From Paenibacillus antibioticophila (GTDB lineage: Bacteria > Bacillota > Bacilli > Paenibacillales > Paenibacillaceae): a DNA stretch of 64,000 nt. Shown piece after piece: positions 1 to 8,633 of the stretch. The stretch covers positions 2,325,480 to 2,389,479 of the forward strand of contig NZ_HG005139.1 in NCBI RefSeq assembly GCF_000455265.1, read 5' to 3'. Each line of letters starts with the position of its first letter. Positions within the stretch are counted from its first letter, which is position 1. Below the pieces are notes generated by a model. The model saw nothing but the letters and a program-made list of their open reading frames with translations, had not been told where the DNA came from and ran no database searches. The position numbers and the translations under genes were made by a program.

Positions 1-741
1 AAAGTCGGCGATCGTAAAGTCCGTCTCGTGCCCCACGGCCGAGATGACCGGAATCGCCGACTGATAGATCGCACGCGCGACCTGCTCTTCATTGAACGCC
101 CACAGCTCCTCCAGCGAGCCGCCGCCGCGCCCGACGATCAGGACGTCGGCCTCGCCCTGTTCATTCATCGTGCGGATAGCCCGCACGATGGAAGGAGCTG
201 CTCCTTTGCCTTGCACAAGCACCGGATAGAGCACCACTGCCGCGAGCGGATAACGCCGCTGCAGCGTTGTCAGAATGTCTCTCACCGCCGCTCCGGTCGG
301 AGAAGTGATCACACCGATGACTCGCGGATACTTCGGCAGCTCGCGCTTGCGCTCCTGGGCAAACAGTCCTTCTCCCTCCAGCTTGCTCTTAAGCTGCTCA
401 TAAGCCAGATAAAGGCTGCCAATTCCGTCAGGCTGCATGTGAACGGCATAGAACTGATACTGACCGTCGCGTTCATAGACCGTCACATTGCCTCTGGCAA
501 TCACTCTTGCGCCTTCCTTCGGAACAAAGGGCAGGCGCTGATTATGGGAAGCGAACATGATGCACTTGATCCGGCTTCCCTCATCCTTCAGCGTAAAATA
601 CATATGACCGCTGGAATGATGTGTAAAGTTGGATATTTCACCGCGAATCCACACTTCGGACAGAAGCCGGTCGGACTCCATCTTCATCCGAATATACCGG
701 TTCAATTCCTTAATGGATAAGACGCGCTGTTGTTCCATCAT
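1..741 (-). CDS. xseA: Exodeoxyribonuclease VII large subunit (C-terminus cut off by window edge)
   Basis: Large catalytic subunit of exonuclease VII, which degrades single-stranded DNA to oligonucleotides in the cytoplasm together with XseB. The 247 visible codons begin with an OB-fold nucleic-acid-binding region (roughly residues 5-100) and continue into the catalytic domain, with the family motifs [12 protein letters not shown] and [12 protein letters not shown] near the window edge. The C-terminal part and any xseB lie outside. Two ATGs are adjacent (ending at 741 and 738); an AAAGGAG ribosome site lies 5 bases before the first. It follows folD in the same direction, the usual nusB-folD-xseA order. 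Identity is secure; only completeness is unknown. Confidence 0.95.
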   Translation of the reverse strand, partial: MMEQQRVLSIKELNRYIRMKMESDRLLSEVWIRGEISNFTHHSSGHMYFTLKDEGSRIKCIMFASHNQRLPFVPKEGARVIARGNVTVYERDGQYQFYAVHMQPDGIGSLYLAYEQLKSKLEGEGLFAQERKRELPKYPRVIGVITSPTGAAVRDILTTLQRRYPLAAVVLYPVLVQGKGAAPSIVRAIRTMNEQGEADVLIVGRGGGSLEELWAFNEEQVARAIYQSAIPVISAVGHETDFTIADF

Positions 742-824
742 GGGCACTCCTTTCCTAACGGCTCCCTCTGCTGACATTGCAGCCCAGCAATATTAACAAT
801 GGCCTGACCGCTGCCTTCGGCTTT

Positions 825-1682
825 TTAAGCCAATCCGTTCAGCCTCTTGGCCGCAATCAATGTATTCTGCATCAGCATAGTAATGGTCATCGGGCCCACG
901 CCGCCAGGCACCGGAGTAATAGGTCCCGAAACTTCCTTGACGCTCTCGTAATCCACATCTCCGGCCAGCTTGCCGCTGTCAAGCCGGTTCATGCCGACAT
1001 CAATTACAACCGCACCGGGCTTCACGTAAGAAGCATCAACAAAATTGGCCTTTCCGATCGCCACTACAAGAATATCTGCTTGCGCGGTCAACTCTTTCAT
1101 GTTAGCGGTTCGCGAATGACACATCGTTACGGTCGCATGCTCACGCTGAAGCAACAGGGATACCGGCTTGCCCACGATATTGCTGCGGCCGATGACCACA
1201 GCATGCTTGCCGGCCATTTCAATTCCTGTACGCTTAATCAACTCAATGACGCCTGCCGGAGTACAAGGAAGCAAGCTGTCGTCTCCAATTACGAGATTTC
1301 CGACATTGACCGGATGGAATCCATCCACATCCTTCTCCACCGAAATGGCATCGATAATCGCCTTCTCGTTGATATGCTTCGGAAGCGGCAATTGCACAAG
1401 GATGCCGTGAATGTTAGTCTGACGGTTCAGCTTGTCCACCAATGCCAGCAATTCCTTTTCCGTTGTGCTTGCCGGAAGCCGGTGCACCTCCGAATAGTAG
1501 CCAAGATCCTGGCATGCCTTCTCCTTATTGCGTACATAGACCTGGGATGCCGGGTCTTCGCCTACCAGCACAACCGCCAGCCCCGGCGTGATTCCCTGCT
1601 TCACCAAACGTTCCACTTCTCCACGGAGTCCTCCGCGGATTTCCTCCGATACTTGCTTGCCGTTAATTACCGGTGCTGACAC
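825..1682 (-). CDS. folD: Bifunctional methylenetetrahydrofolate dehydrogenase / methenyltetrahydrofolate cyclohydrolase
   Basis: FolD interconverts 5,10-methylene-, methenyl- and 10-formyl-tetrahydrofolate with NADP, feeding purine and formyl-Met synthesis. The protein has the FolD signature PGGVGPMT near the C-terminus and a Rossmann segment containing [13 protein letters not shown] chose the GTG ending at 1682 (product starting SAPVINGKQ): a GGAGAGG ribosome site lies just before it and the length of 285 aa fits the family. An upstream in-frame ATG at 1709 would add a tail unlike other FolDs. The gene lies between nusB and xseA, with a small palindromic repeat in the nusB-folD spacer. Confidence 0.95.
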   Translation of the reverse strand: MSAPVINGKQVSEEIRGGLRGEVERLVKQGITPGLAVVLVGEDPASQVYVRNKEKACQDLGYYSEVHRLPASTTEKELLALVDKLNRQTNIHGILVQLPLPKHINEKAIIDAISVEKDVDGFHPVNVGNLVIGDDSLLPCTPAGVIELIKRTGIEMAGKHAVVIGRSNIVGKPVSLLLQREHATVTMCHSRTANMKELTAQADILVVAIGKANFVDASYVKPGAVVIDVGMNRLDSGKLAGDVDYESVKEVSGPITPVPGGVGPMTITMLMQNTLIAAKRLNGLA

Positions 1683-1719
1683 ACTAATCCTCTCCCTCAA
1701 CATGCTCAATATTTTAAGT

Positions 1720-1786
1720 TATATAAGTTGAACTAATGATTATACGCTTGGACTTTCTGCGTAGCTTCTTTAGTTCAACCTATATA
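1720..1786. repeat. Palindromic repeat, minimal form (outer arms only)
   Basis: A 67 bp inverted repeat with arms of the type AAGTTGAACTAA and TTTAGTTCAACCTATAT. It is the outer hairpin of the larger repeats at 2294 and 5977 with the inner module missing. It lies in the nusB-folD spacer of a same-strand operon, so it is probably transcribed. Confidence 0.8.
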
Positions 1787-1801
1787 GATGAACTTCCACG
1801 A

Positions 1802-2251
1802 TTAAATACGCGCCTTCAACTGCTCAACATCCTGGATCATCTTTCCCAGCACCCCGTTGACGAACTTGCCGGATTCCACGGTGCCGAAATGCTTCGCCAG
1901 CTCAATCGCTTCATTAACAACGACCTTGCCAGGAACATCATCGCGGAAAATCATCTCGTATGCAGCCACTCTGAGCACCTGACGATCGACCTTGGACAGA
2001 CGGCTGATTTGCCAGCCCTTCAAATAATCTGCAAGCAGCACATCAATCGTCTCCTTGTGACCCCAGGTTCCATTCACAAGCTCCAATACGAAGCTTTTGT
2101 CTCCCTCCAGATCAGCGGGCTTGACCTCGCCTTCATTCTCTCCAACCGCTTCGCTGAGCAGCATGGTGACCGCCTGGTCGGCTTCGACTTCATTCATCTC
2201 CATATGATACAAGCTTTGTACTGCAATTTCTCTTCCCAATCTACGTTTCAT
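1802..2251 (-). CDS. nusB: Transcription antitermination factor NusB
   Basis: NusB binds boxA RNA with NusE/S10 and suppresses termination in rRNA operons. The 149 aa product starts MKRRLGREIAVQSLYHMEM, the typical RNA-binding N-terminal helix of the family, and keeps the C-terminal VVNEAIELAKHFG and FVNGVLGKM motifs. The start at 2251 is set by a GGAGG site seven to eight bases upstream; the longer in-frame extension to 2329 runs into repeat DNA and is rejected. Palindromic repeats lie on both sides. It is the first gene of the nusB-folD-xseA block. Confidence 0.95.
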   Translation of the reverse strand: MKRRLGREIAVQSLYHMEMNEVEADQAVTMLLSEAVGENEGEVKPADLEGDKSFVLELVNGTWGHKETIDVLLADYLKGWQISRLSKVDRQVLRVAAYEMIFRDDVPGKVVVNEAIELAKHFGTVESGKFVNGVLGKMIQDVEQLKARI

Positions 2252-2293
2252 GGGTTCCTCCTTGATATTGGTCCTGCAATTATTATTACTATA

Positions 2294-2518
2294 ATAAGTT
2301 GAACTAATGAGTTTACGTTCTAGGGGCAACGTGTGAAGTGTTCTTACGATCGCTGTTGTTCGCGGATTTCTCTAATTGAACTAAGCCATGATAAGGTAGA
2401 AATCCACTCACAAAGGCGAACGCTTACGCTTTATGCTTTCGAAGTAGCTTTCTTACAGAAAGCTTTTAACACTTCACACTTATGCCCTCTCTACGTAGTT
2501 TTTTTAGTTCAACTTATA
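2294..2518. repeat. Palindromic repeat, full-length nested form
   Basis: A 225 bp element with outer arms ATAAGTTGAACTAATGA / TTTAGTTCAACTTATAA. Inside lies a second inverted repeat, GGGGCAACGTGTGAAGTG / CACTTCACACTTATGCCC. Further internal pairing is possible (GTTCGCGGATTTCT with AGAAATCCACTC...GCGAAC) and there is a small hairpin AGCTTTCTTACAGAAAGCT. It fills most of the 409 bp gap upstream of nusB. No transposase or reading frame is present. Confidence 0.85.
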
Positions 2519-2660
2519 ATTGGTCAAATAGTCATTTTTTGATCACGCACTACAATTATTTTACCCTGCTCCTTCGGACAAAAAAAACCTGCAATACACT
2601 AACTCCACAAAATGGCAAAATAAAAAGGCTGCTCTTTTCGGAGAAAGCATATCACAGGAA

Positions 2661-2900
2661 TCATTTAAAAGGACGCCAGCGCGATACGAGCCAGTTCTTC
2701 AATTCGCTCCAGGGTACGATAGGACCCTGATCCAGATCCTTATACTTGCCGAAGGTATAGCCGATGAACAGCAAGAGCGCACAGAATAGCATGTTCCAAA
2801 ATCCGAAAAACAAGTAAATCGGGCATAAAAATACGGCGGCCGCCAAACCGAGGACGCGTCCCCGGTGAGTCTCCCATAACTGCTTCCAGAACACCCGCAA
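2661..2900 (-). CDS. DUF2273 small membrane protein
   Basis: A 77-79 aa protein with two hydrophobic segments (about residues 17-34 and 36-52) and a basic N-terminus. It matches the DUF2273 small integral membrane proteins encoded beside Asp23/AmaP in many Firmicutes. The function is not established; membrane anchoring or support of the Asp23 complex is inferred from context. It follows amaP by 6 bases and so is probably co-translated. The start is either TTG at 2900 or GTG at 2894; the GTG has the better spacing from AGGGGG. Confidence 0.8.
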   Translation of the reverse strand: MRVFWKQLWETHRGRVLGLAAAVFLCPIYLFFGFWNMLFCALLLFIGYTFGKYKDLDQGPIVPWSELKNWLVSRWRPFK

Positions 2901-2906
2901 CGCCCC

Positions 2907-3446
2907 CTATTCAACCCGGCTTTTCATCACAGGCGATTGAACAAGGTTGGCAATATACACCGATACATAAGAAACAGGTATTCCCGTAATCTCCTGCACA
3001 TGGTCGTGAACCTGCTTCTGGACCTCCTCGGTCAAGGACGGTATGGATGAATCGCCGTCAACAACAGCACGAATCATAATCTCAAGTCCGGCATCCGTGA
3101 TGCGAATGCGGGTCTTCACTTCCCGAATTCCACGAACACGGCTGGCTGCTTTGTAGGACAGGTTCTCAATCGTATCTGTGGAAATCTGAATATCGCCATA
3201 CTCCGTTCTCTGGTCAATCGACGTAAGCGCATGACGATCACGGCGGATCGAAATATAGAAGAAACGGATGCTTAACAGAAACAGGGCCGCGGATATGATG
3301 ATCAAGCTGATAATCAGGCCTCGCTCCTGCTGTCTGCTCAGGTTCAGGTCAACGGTCTCCGTAAGCAGAAGAATGGCAAGAACGGATAGTATTCCGACGC
3401 TAATGCTGTACACAAACAGCAGGAGTCTGTCCAATATTTTAGCCAC
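2907..3446 (-). CDS. amaP: Alkaline shock response membrane anchor protein AmaP
   Basis: A 179 aa membrane protein. Two hydrophobic segments lie in the first 65 residues (about 8-30 and 43-65). They are followed by a soluble Asp23-like domain containing YGDIQISTDTIENLSYKAA. AmaP tethers Asp23 to the membrane in staphylococci; the same role here is inferred from the adjacent Asp23 gene. The start is a GTG eleven bases after AGGAGG. It lies between the Asp23 gene and the DUF2273 gene on the same strand, with a hairpin in the upstream spacer. Confidence 0.85.
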   Translation of the reverse strand: MAKILDRLLLFVYSISVGILSVLAILLLTETVDLNLSRQQERGLIISLIIISAALFLLSIRFFYISIRRDRHALTSIDQRTEYGDIQISTDTIENLSYKAASRVRGIREVKTRIRITDAGLEIMIRAVVDGDSSIPSLTEEVQKQVHDHVQEITGIPVSYVSVYIANLVQSPVMKSRVE

Positions 3447-3492
3447 GACGAGTATAGCCTCCTAACATCTACAAATATGCTCAAACTATAGC

Positions 3493-3520
3493 AAACCCCT
3501 GACGCATCGGTCGGGGGTTT
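3493..3520 (-). terminator. Hairpin between the Asp23 gene and amaP
   Basis: AAACCCCCGAC and GTCAGGGGTTT pair around a short loop in the minus-strand transcript. The T-tract is short, so it may be a partial terminator or attenuator lowering amaP expression relative to the Asp23 gene. Confidence 0.55.
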
Positions 3521-3528
3521 AGTCCGGA

Positions 3529-3936
3529 TTACTTAACCCGGTTACTCAGTTCGATTTCTTCATTCTTTTCCGCAGTCTTGAAAATAACGTCATGGATATG
3601 TACATTAACTTCCACGACATTCAGACCGGTCATCGTCTCAATCGAACGCTTTACATTGCGTTGAATCTCCGTAGCTACCTCCGGAAGACGGTTCCCGTAT
3701 TCCACAATGACAGAAACGTCGACAGCGGCTTCACGCTGTCCAACCTCCACTTTAACGCCCTTGGAAAGATTCTTTCTGCCAAGCAGTTCTACGATCCCTC
3801 CCGCAAAGCCGCCGCTCATGCCGGCAACGCCTCTTACCTCTACGGTAGCAAGCCCGGCAATCACTTCGATGACCTCGGGTGCGATCTGAATTTCTCCAAT
3901 TTCAGTCCGTTCAAATTCGGTTGGTAAAGAGCTCAT
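3529..3936 (-). CDS. Asp23/Gls24 family envelope stress protein
   Basis: A 135 aa single-domain Asp23 (alkaline shock protein 23) family member, with the opening GEIQIAPEVIEVIAGLATVEVRGVAGM split over about 20 residues that typifies the family, and a C-terminal VNVHIHDVIF strand. The B. subtilis counterpart next to accBC is YqhY, linked to control of acetyl-CoA carboxylase activity. Here it directly follows accC in the same direction, and amaP and the DUF2273 gene come next. I prefer the ATG ending at 3936, eight bases after AGAGGTGG, over a GTG at 3948. Confidence 0.88.
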   Translation of the reverse strand: MSSLPTEFERTEIGEIQIAPEVIEVIAGLATVEVRGVAGMSGGFAGGIVELLGRKNLSKGVKVEVGQREAAVDVSVIVEYGNRLPEVATEIQRNVKRSIETMTGLNVVEVNVHIHDVIFKTAEKNEEIELSNRVK

Positions 3937-4046
3937 TCTATCATCCACCTCTCAATAAGCATGACGCCTCCCGGATCCCGAGAAAGCGCACTTATTATAA
4001 TTACTATATCATTTCAGTCGCATTATGACAAACCATGCACCTGCTG

Positions 4047-5390
4047 TTAAACCTCATATTCTTCCAGAAATTTAATATCGAAATCTCCCTTGAGGAATAC
4101 AGGATGCTCCAGCAGCTTCTGATGGAAAGGAATTGTCGTATGAATGCCTTCGATCGCGAATTCAGCCAAGGCGCGCTTCATCTTGGAGATCGCCTCTTCA
4201 CGGGTTTTCCCCCAGACAATCAGCTTCGCAATCATGGAGTCATAATGCGGAGAGATCGTATAGCCAGGATATGCGCCGCTGTCTACACGAACGCCAGGAC
4301 CGCCCGGCGGCAGGTAGAACCCGATTTTCCCGGGTGAAGGCATAAAATTGCGCGAAGGGTCCTCTGCATTTATGCGGCACTCGATAGACCAGCCATTGAG
4401 CACCACCTCATCCTGAGTAAAGGAGAGCGGATTGCCTTCTGCTACAGATATCATTTCTTGAATCAAATCAATCCCGGTAACCATTTCAGTAACAGGATGC
4501 TCCACTTGAATTCGGGTATTCATCTCCATGAAATAGAACTGCCCGTCCGGACCAAGCAAAAATTCCAGCGTACCCGCTCCCGAATACTGAACAGCCAGGG
4601 CGGCCCGAACAGCTGCTTCGCCCATTTCCTTACGTTTCTCCGGCGAGAGAACCGGACAAGGCGCTTCCTCCACCAGCTTCTGACGGCGGCGCTGCACCGA
4701 GCAGTCCCGCTCACCCAAATACGCTGCATTTCCATGCTTGTCGGCAATAACCTGGATCTCAACATGCTTCATGCCCGTCAGGAATTTCTCCAGATAGACT
4801 CCGGCATTGCCGAAGGCCTTTTGGGCTTCCTGCTGAGCTGTAGTAATCTGTTTAATCAGCGACTCTTCATCCTCAGCGATACGGATGCCTTTGCCGCCCC
4901 CGCCGGCAGTCGCCTTAATGATAACCGGATAGCCAATTTCACGGGCAACGGCCACCGCCTGGTCCAGATCATCGATCAAGCCGTCCGAGCCTGGAATAAC
5001 GGGCACGTTTGCCGCCTTCATCGTCTGCTTGGCTACCGCCTTATCTCCCATCTTCGTAATCGCTTCCGGTGACGGTCCGATAAAGGTAATATTGCAGGAT
5101 CCGCAAATCTCGGCGAAATCCGCATTCTCAGCAAGAAAGCCGTAGCCCGGATGAATAGCATCGCAATCCGTCAAGGTTGCCACACTCATCAGATTTGTAA
5201 AATTAAGGTAACTATCGCGAGCTAAGGTTGGGCCGATGCAATAGGCCTCGTCTGCAAGCCGGACGTGCAGCGAATCCTTGTCCGCTTCCGAATATACCGC
5301 TACTGTGGAAATACCAAGCTCCCGGCAAGCGCGGATAATACGAACCGCAATCTCGCCACGGTTGGCAATCAATATTTTTTGAAATTTCAC
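4047..5390 (-). CDS. accC: Acetyl-CoA carboxylase, biotin carboxylase subunit
   Basis: ATP-dependent carboxylation of the biotin on AccB, the first half-reaction of malonyl-CoA synthesis. The 447 aa length is standard. The N-terminal domain begins [22 protein letters not shown]; the ATP-grasp domain carries the glycine-rich loop [23 protein letters not shown] holds catalytic and metal-binding residues. The start is a GTG about ten bases after AGGAGG. It lies 56 bases downstream of accB and upstream of the Asp23 gene, the B. subtilis accB-accC-yqhY order. Confidence 0.97.
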   Translation of the reverse strand: MKFQKILIANRGEIAVRIIRACRELGISTVAVYSEADKDSLHVRLADEAYCIGPTLARDSYLNFTNLMSVATLTDCDAIHPGYGFLAENADFAEICGSCNITFIGPSPEAITKMGDKAVAKQTMKAANVPVIPGSDGLIDDLDQAVAVAREIGYPVIIKATAGGGGKGIRIAEDEESLIKQITTAQQEAQKAFGNAGVYLEKFLTGMKHVEIQVIADKHGNAAYLGERDCSVQRRRQKLVEEAPCPVLSPEKRKEMGEAAVRAALAVQYSGAGTLEFLLGPDGQFYFMEMNTRIQVEHPVTEMVTGIDLIQEMISVAEGNPLSFTQDEVVLNGWSIECRINAEDPSRNFMPSPGKIGFYLPPGGPGVRVDSGAYPGYTISPHYDSMIAKLIVWGKTREEAISKMKRALAEFAIEGIHTTIPFHQKLLEHPVFLKGDFDIKFLEEYEV

Positions 5391-5446
5391 TTCATTCCAT
5401 CCTCCTTGAAAGCTTGCCGCCTATACTCGTAACGCGGCCCTTCCGA

Positions 5447-5935
5447 TTACTCCGGCTTCACCAGAAAGAGAGGCTGTCCGAATTCAACCAATTGTCCGTT
5501 TTCGACTAGAATCTCTTTAATCTCGCCTTTGACTTCTGCTTCAAGCTCGTTCATCAGCTTCATGGCTTCAATAATACATACCGTCGTCTTCGGCCCGACC
5601 TTGTCTCCGATATTGACGAATGCATTTGCATCCGGAGAGGATGCGCGATAGAAGGTACCTACCATCGGGGAGAGAATCTTATGTAGCCCTGCATCAGGTT
5701 CTGCCGCCGGGGCAGCTGGCGCGGAAGATTCCACTGCAGCCTGAGCGGACAATCCCGGAGCGGGGGCCATACTCATCGGTGCAGTCTGCACAATAGGGAG
5801 CTGTGCTTGGATGGCCTCCGGTTTGCCCGGCTTGCGGATCGCCAGCTTGTAGCCTTCATTTTCAAGCTCGAGTTCATGTATCGAGGTCTTATCCACTAAT
5901 TCAATCAGTTCTTTAATTTCATTTAAATTGAACAT
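5447..5935 (-). CDS. accB: Acetyl-CoA carboxylase, biotin carboxyl carrier protein
   Basis: Biotin carrier subunit of acetyl-CoA carboxylase, 162 aa. It has an N-terminal helical region, a flexible Ala/Pro-rich linker (about residues 50-80), and a C-terminal biotinyl domain with the EAMKLMNE motif whose lysine is biotinylated. It pairs with accC downstream. A full-length palindromic repeat lies immediately upstream, between accB and the end of spoIIIAH. Confidence 0.97.
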   Translation of the reverse strand: MFNLNEIKELIELVDKTSIHELELENEGYKLAIRKPGKPEAIQAQLPIVQTAPMSMAPAPGLSAQAAVESSAPAAPAAEPDAGLHKILSPMVGTFYRASSPDANAFVNIGDKVGPKTTVCIIEAMKLMNELEAEVKGEIKEILVENGQLVEFGQPLFLVKPE

Positions 5936-5976
5936 AAATCACTATCACTCCTTCAGCTTCTTCGAACTTATAGAGT

Positions 5977-6204
5977 TATATAAGTTGAACTAATGAATAT
6001 TACGTTCTGGACAACGTGTGAAGTGTTCTTACGATCGCTGTTGTTCGCGGATTTCTCTAATTGAACTAAGCCATAGATAAGGTGAATTCCACTCACAAAG
6101 GCGAACACTAACGCTCAATGCTTCCGAAGCAGCTTTCTTACAGAAAGCTTTTAACACTTCACACTTATGCCCTTTTACGCAACTTGTTTAGTTCAACTTA
6201 TATA
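5977..6204. repeat. Palindromic repeat, full-length nested form
   Basis: A 228 bp copy closely similar to the one at 2294: outer arms TATATAAGTTGAACTAA / TTTAGTTCAACTTATATA, inner arms CAACGTGTGAAGTGTT / AACACTTCACACTTATG. Differences are scattered substitutions and small indels. It occupies most of the 428 bp gap between accB and spoIIIAH; the rest is A/T-rich sequence and a weak hairpin. Confidence 0.85.
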
Positions 6205-6312
6205 GTCCAAAAAGTTGACTTTTTGAACACTCATTCTGGGACGTATCGAAAAATCTAAAATTGTATCCTTCGTCGTAACTTTATGTATTATATCACAATA
6301 GAATGAAATGGA

Positions 6313-6340
6313 AAGAGCCCAAGATTTCCTCGGACTCTCT
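6313..6340 (-). terminator. Possible terminator of the spoIIIA operon
   Basis: An imperfect hairpin (AGAGTCCGAG / CTTGGGCTCT) about 25 bases after the spoIIIAH stop, followed by a short TTT and then mixed T-rich sequence. The position suits an operon end, but stem and T-tract are imperfect. Confidence 0.45.
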
Positions 6341-6363
6341 CGCCTTTCTGTCAGGCCGTTTGA

Positions 6364-7140
6364 TTATTGAGTTACGTATTGAACCTGCACTTTATCCTGG
6401 GTTACGCCCAGCTCCTTGATCACCAAATCCATGATGCTGACTGCTTCTTTTGCTTCAAGCTTTTCACTGACTACGACGATTTTGTAGCTATCGTCGTCAT
6501 TTTCTGTTACAACCGCATTGGCGTATTTCTGCAGCAACTGCTCTTCTATGTTAAAAATCTTTTCTTCCTTTTCCTCCAGTGCATTCAATTCAGCTTGTGC
6601 CATTACTGCTTGATCCAGCGAAGGATCCTCGTTAATCTTCTTTATCAATTCATCCGTCTTGCGGGAGTTCTCTTCTGAACGCTGGAATTGATATGCTGTG
6701 AGGGTATCGGAGGCCGATACTCCTTGAGCCTCCAACTGCTTCAGTACATCTTCATCGCTCACGCCTTGCTTGGGCTCGGTATTTCCTGAAGCCGTGTCTG
6801 CAGGGTCTTCACCCGAATCCGCCGCACCTGTCGGTTGCTTATCCTCGCTCGTATTTGGGTCCGGCAGCACAGCGCCATCCCCTGATGCCTCCTCGTCCAC
6901 TACAACCGCATCCTGCCCGTCTTGTGTCGTAACCTCATTCAGGATTACGTCGCTGCCGTCCGGCAGTTCATCGCCCATGGCCGTATCCGGGACTTTGCCT
7001 TGGTCCATTGACGTTACCTGCTGTCCCTCGGTCACCTGCTTTGTCTTAGGACCGTCCTCCGTAAACAAATAATACGCAGACAATACAACCATCAAGCTAA
7101 GCATGGATACGAGCCAAACTGTTTGTCTTTTTGATTTCAT
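6364..7140 (-). CDS. spoIIIAH: Stage III sporulation protein AH
   Basis: Mother-cell membrane protein that forms a ring in the intermembrane space and binds forespore SpoIIQ, building the A-Q feeding channel. The 258 aa product has one N-terminal membrane segment (about residues 10-28), a long acidic low-complexity linker (about 40-130), and a conserved C-terminal ring-building domain. The start at 7140 has AGGAGG eight bases upstream. It is the last gene of the eight-gene spoIIIA operon. The acidic linker is long for the family; the C-terminal half carries the recognition. Confidence 0.93.
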   Translation of the reverse strand: MKSKRQTVWLVSMLSLMVVLSAYYLFTEDGPKTKQVTEGQQVTSMDQGKVPDTAMGDELPDGSDVILNEVTTQDGQDAVVVDEEASGDGAVLPDPNTSEDKQPTGAADSGEDPADTASGNTEPKQGVSDEDVLKQLEAQGVSASDTLTAYQFQRSEENSRKTDELIKKINEDPSLDQAVMAQAELNALEEKEEKIFNIEEQLLQKYANAVVTENDDDSYKIVVVSEKLEAKEAVSIMDLVIKELGVTQDKVQVQYVTQ

Positions 7141-7185
7141 GTACAATTCCTCCTGAATTTTAATTTGGGATATAAGTTTAAACTT

Positions 7186-7833
7186 CTATTGGGACTGCTT
7201 GCGCGGGACTACCGAGATCCGATAGGCCGGGACATTCAACCCCTTTTCAACGGCATCAACAATGAGGCCCTTGACAATGTTGTTCTCCGCTCCTCTGGCA
7301 ACGATCAGCACCCCGCGCACCTTCGGCTTGATCTTCTTCGTTACGATCGGCTGTTCATTTCCGGAGGCATCATAAGTGACGATTTCACCGTCTCTGGAAT
7401 ACTGCGTAATATTGCGGGTCCCTCCGTCAGCGTCAACTTCTTCCGTCATCTCCTGGGTGTCTCTCATGTTGCGCTGGACGATAACTTCCTCGGTGGATTC
7501 CACAGTAACCAACACATCCACATCGCCGACACCGACAATCTTCTCCAAAATCTCCTTGGTCTTGCTCTCGAGCGACGCCTCAATCTTGGCAAATGGTCCA
7601 TCTCCCTCGCCATCCTCCTGAAGCAGGTTGCCCGAGGTTAACTCTTGCATGACCGGCGGCTCTCTCCCTGCCCCGTCGGGCTCCACATGCTTTACATTAA
7701 TGAACGAATTGATCAGCATGAGCGCCAGTCCGAGCAGACCGATAATCAGCAGCAGGCGATAGGTTTGCATTTTCTTCTTGCCCTCTGTTCCCTTGCCCAG
7801 CCATTGCTCCAGCTTCTTCAACCATTTCAGCAT
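7186..7833 (-). CDS. spoIIIAG: Stage III sporulation protein AG
   Basis: Forms the large oligomeric ring of the SpoIIIA-SpoIIQ channel. The 215 aa product has one membrane segment near residues 25-45 and a C-terminal ring-building domain ending in VDAVEKGLNVPAYRISVVP. The central KVRGVLIVARGAEN segment is strongly conserved in SpoIIIAG proteins. The ATG at 7833 is placed by AAGGAGGTG; an in-frame GTG 9 bases earlier overlaps that ribosome site. It lies between spoIIIAF and spoIIIAH. Confidence 0.93.
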   Translation of the reverse strand: MLKWLKKLEQWLGKGTEGKKKMQTYRLLLIIGLLGLALMLINSFINVKHVEPDGAGREPPVMQELTSGNLLQEDGEGDGPFAKIEASLESKTKEILEKIVGVGDVDVLVTVESTEEVIVQRNMRDTQEMTEEVDADGGTRNITQYSRDGEIVTYDASGNEQPIVTKKIKPKVRGVLIVARGAENNIVKGLIVDAVEKGLNVPAYRISVVPRKQSQ

Positions 7834-7846
7834 GTGCTTCACCTCC

Positions 7847-8599
7847 TTAGCGTCCTTCTTGTACCCCTGCTATAACTGTTACTGCATCGGCTGAGATTCC
7901 CCATTCCCTTACCATCAGGTTCTGAATCGATTCTGTGAGCTTTGCCGTTTCAGTTGAATTCGCGGGTGACTCCGCATCACCATAAGACACACCGGATACC
8001 GCCAGGGTATCCTCCGTCTTCCTGCCGATCTTATCCGGCAGAGAGACATCCACCTTCCGGACCTTGATGGACTTGTCAGAGGACTCGGATGCGGCCTGCT
8101 CCGGGACTTTCATGACTACCTCAACCTTTCTTATATATAAAGTGCCTTCATCCGCCTGCTGCGCAGAACCCTGACCTTTAGCTTCCGCACTCGGATCCTC
8201 GCGGGCCAAAATCACCATTACCCTTTCTACGGGCTGCCCGGTTTCCAGCTCGATCTGCTGCTTCATCTGTGCCGCCGCCTGATCTCCGGCCAACTGGAGG
8301 GCTTCTGCTTCCTGCTTCTTGCGGAGGAGCTCCCCCTGCTTCAATATGGTCTCGGTCTCACCCCCCGTTCCTCCTCCGACATTTCCGCTAACCTGATCAA
8401 AGGCTGCAGCAATCATCTTCTCAGGCTCGCTGCCGGACAGGATGCGCATAACCGGCGAGAGAAGGGTCAGCAGAATGAGCAGGCTGACGACAAACTTGAC
8501 ATAGCGCTCCATCGCTCGATTAGGCAGGAGTAAATCTATGAAGACTGCGAATAGCACGATAATAATAATTTCCTTCAACCATTCACCTAGCATGCTCAT
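7847..8599 (-). CDS. spoIIIAF: Stage III sporulation protein AF
   Basis: A mother-cell membrane component of the SpoIIIA complex, 250 aa. Two membrane segments lie at the N-terminus (about residues 8-26 and 34-53), starting MLGEWLKEIIIIVLFAVF. A long charged soluble region follows, with a C-terminal ring-like domain. It follows spoIIIAE closely and ends 13 bases before spoIIIAG. The start at 8599 is chosen over a GTG at 8611 because of the AGGCGGTG site upstream. Confidence 0.92.
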   Translation of the reverse strand: MSMLGEWLKEIIIIVLFAVFIDLLLPNRAMERYVKFVVSLLILLTLLSPVMRILSGSEPEKMIAAAFDQVSGNVGGGTGGETETILKQGELLRKKQEAEALQLAGDQAAAQMKQQIELETGQPVERVMVILAREDPSAEAKGQGSAQQADEGTLYIRKVEVVMKVPEQAASESSDKSIKVRKVDVSLPDKIGRKTEDTLAVSGVSYGDAESPANSTETAKLTESIQNLMVREWGISADAVTVIAGVQEGR

Positions 8600-8633
8600 G
8601 TCTCTGTTCACCGCCTACAACTTCTATTCAGTG

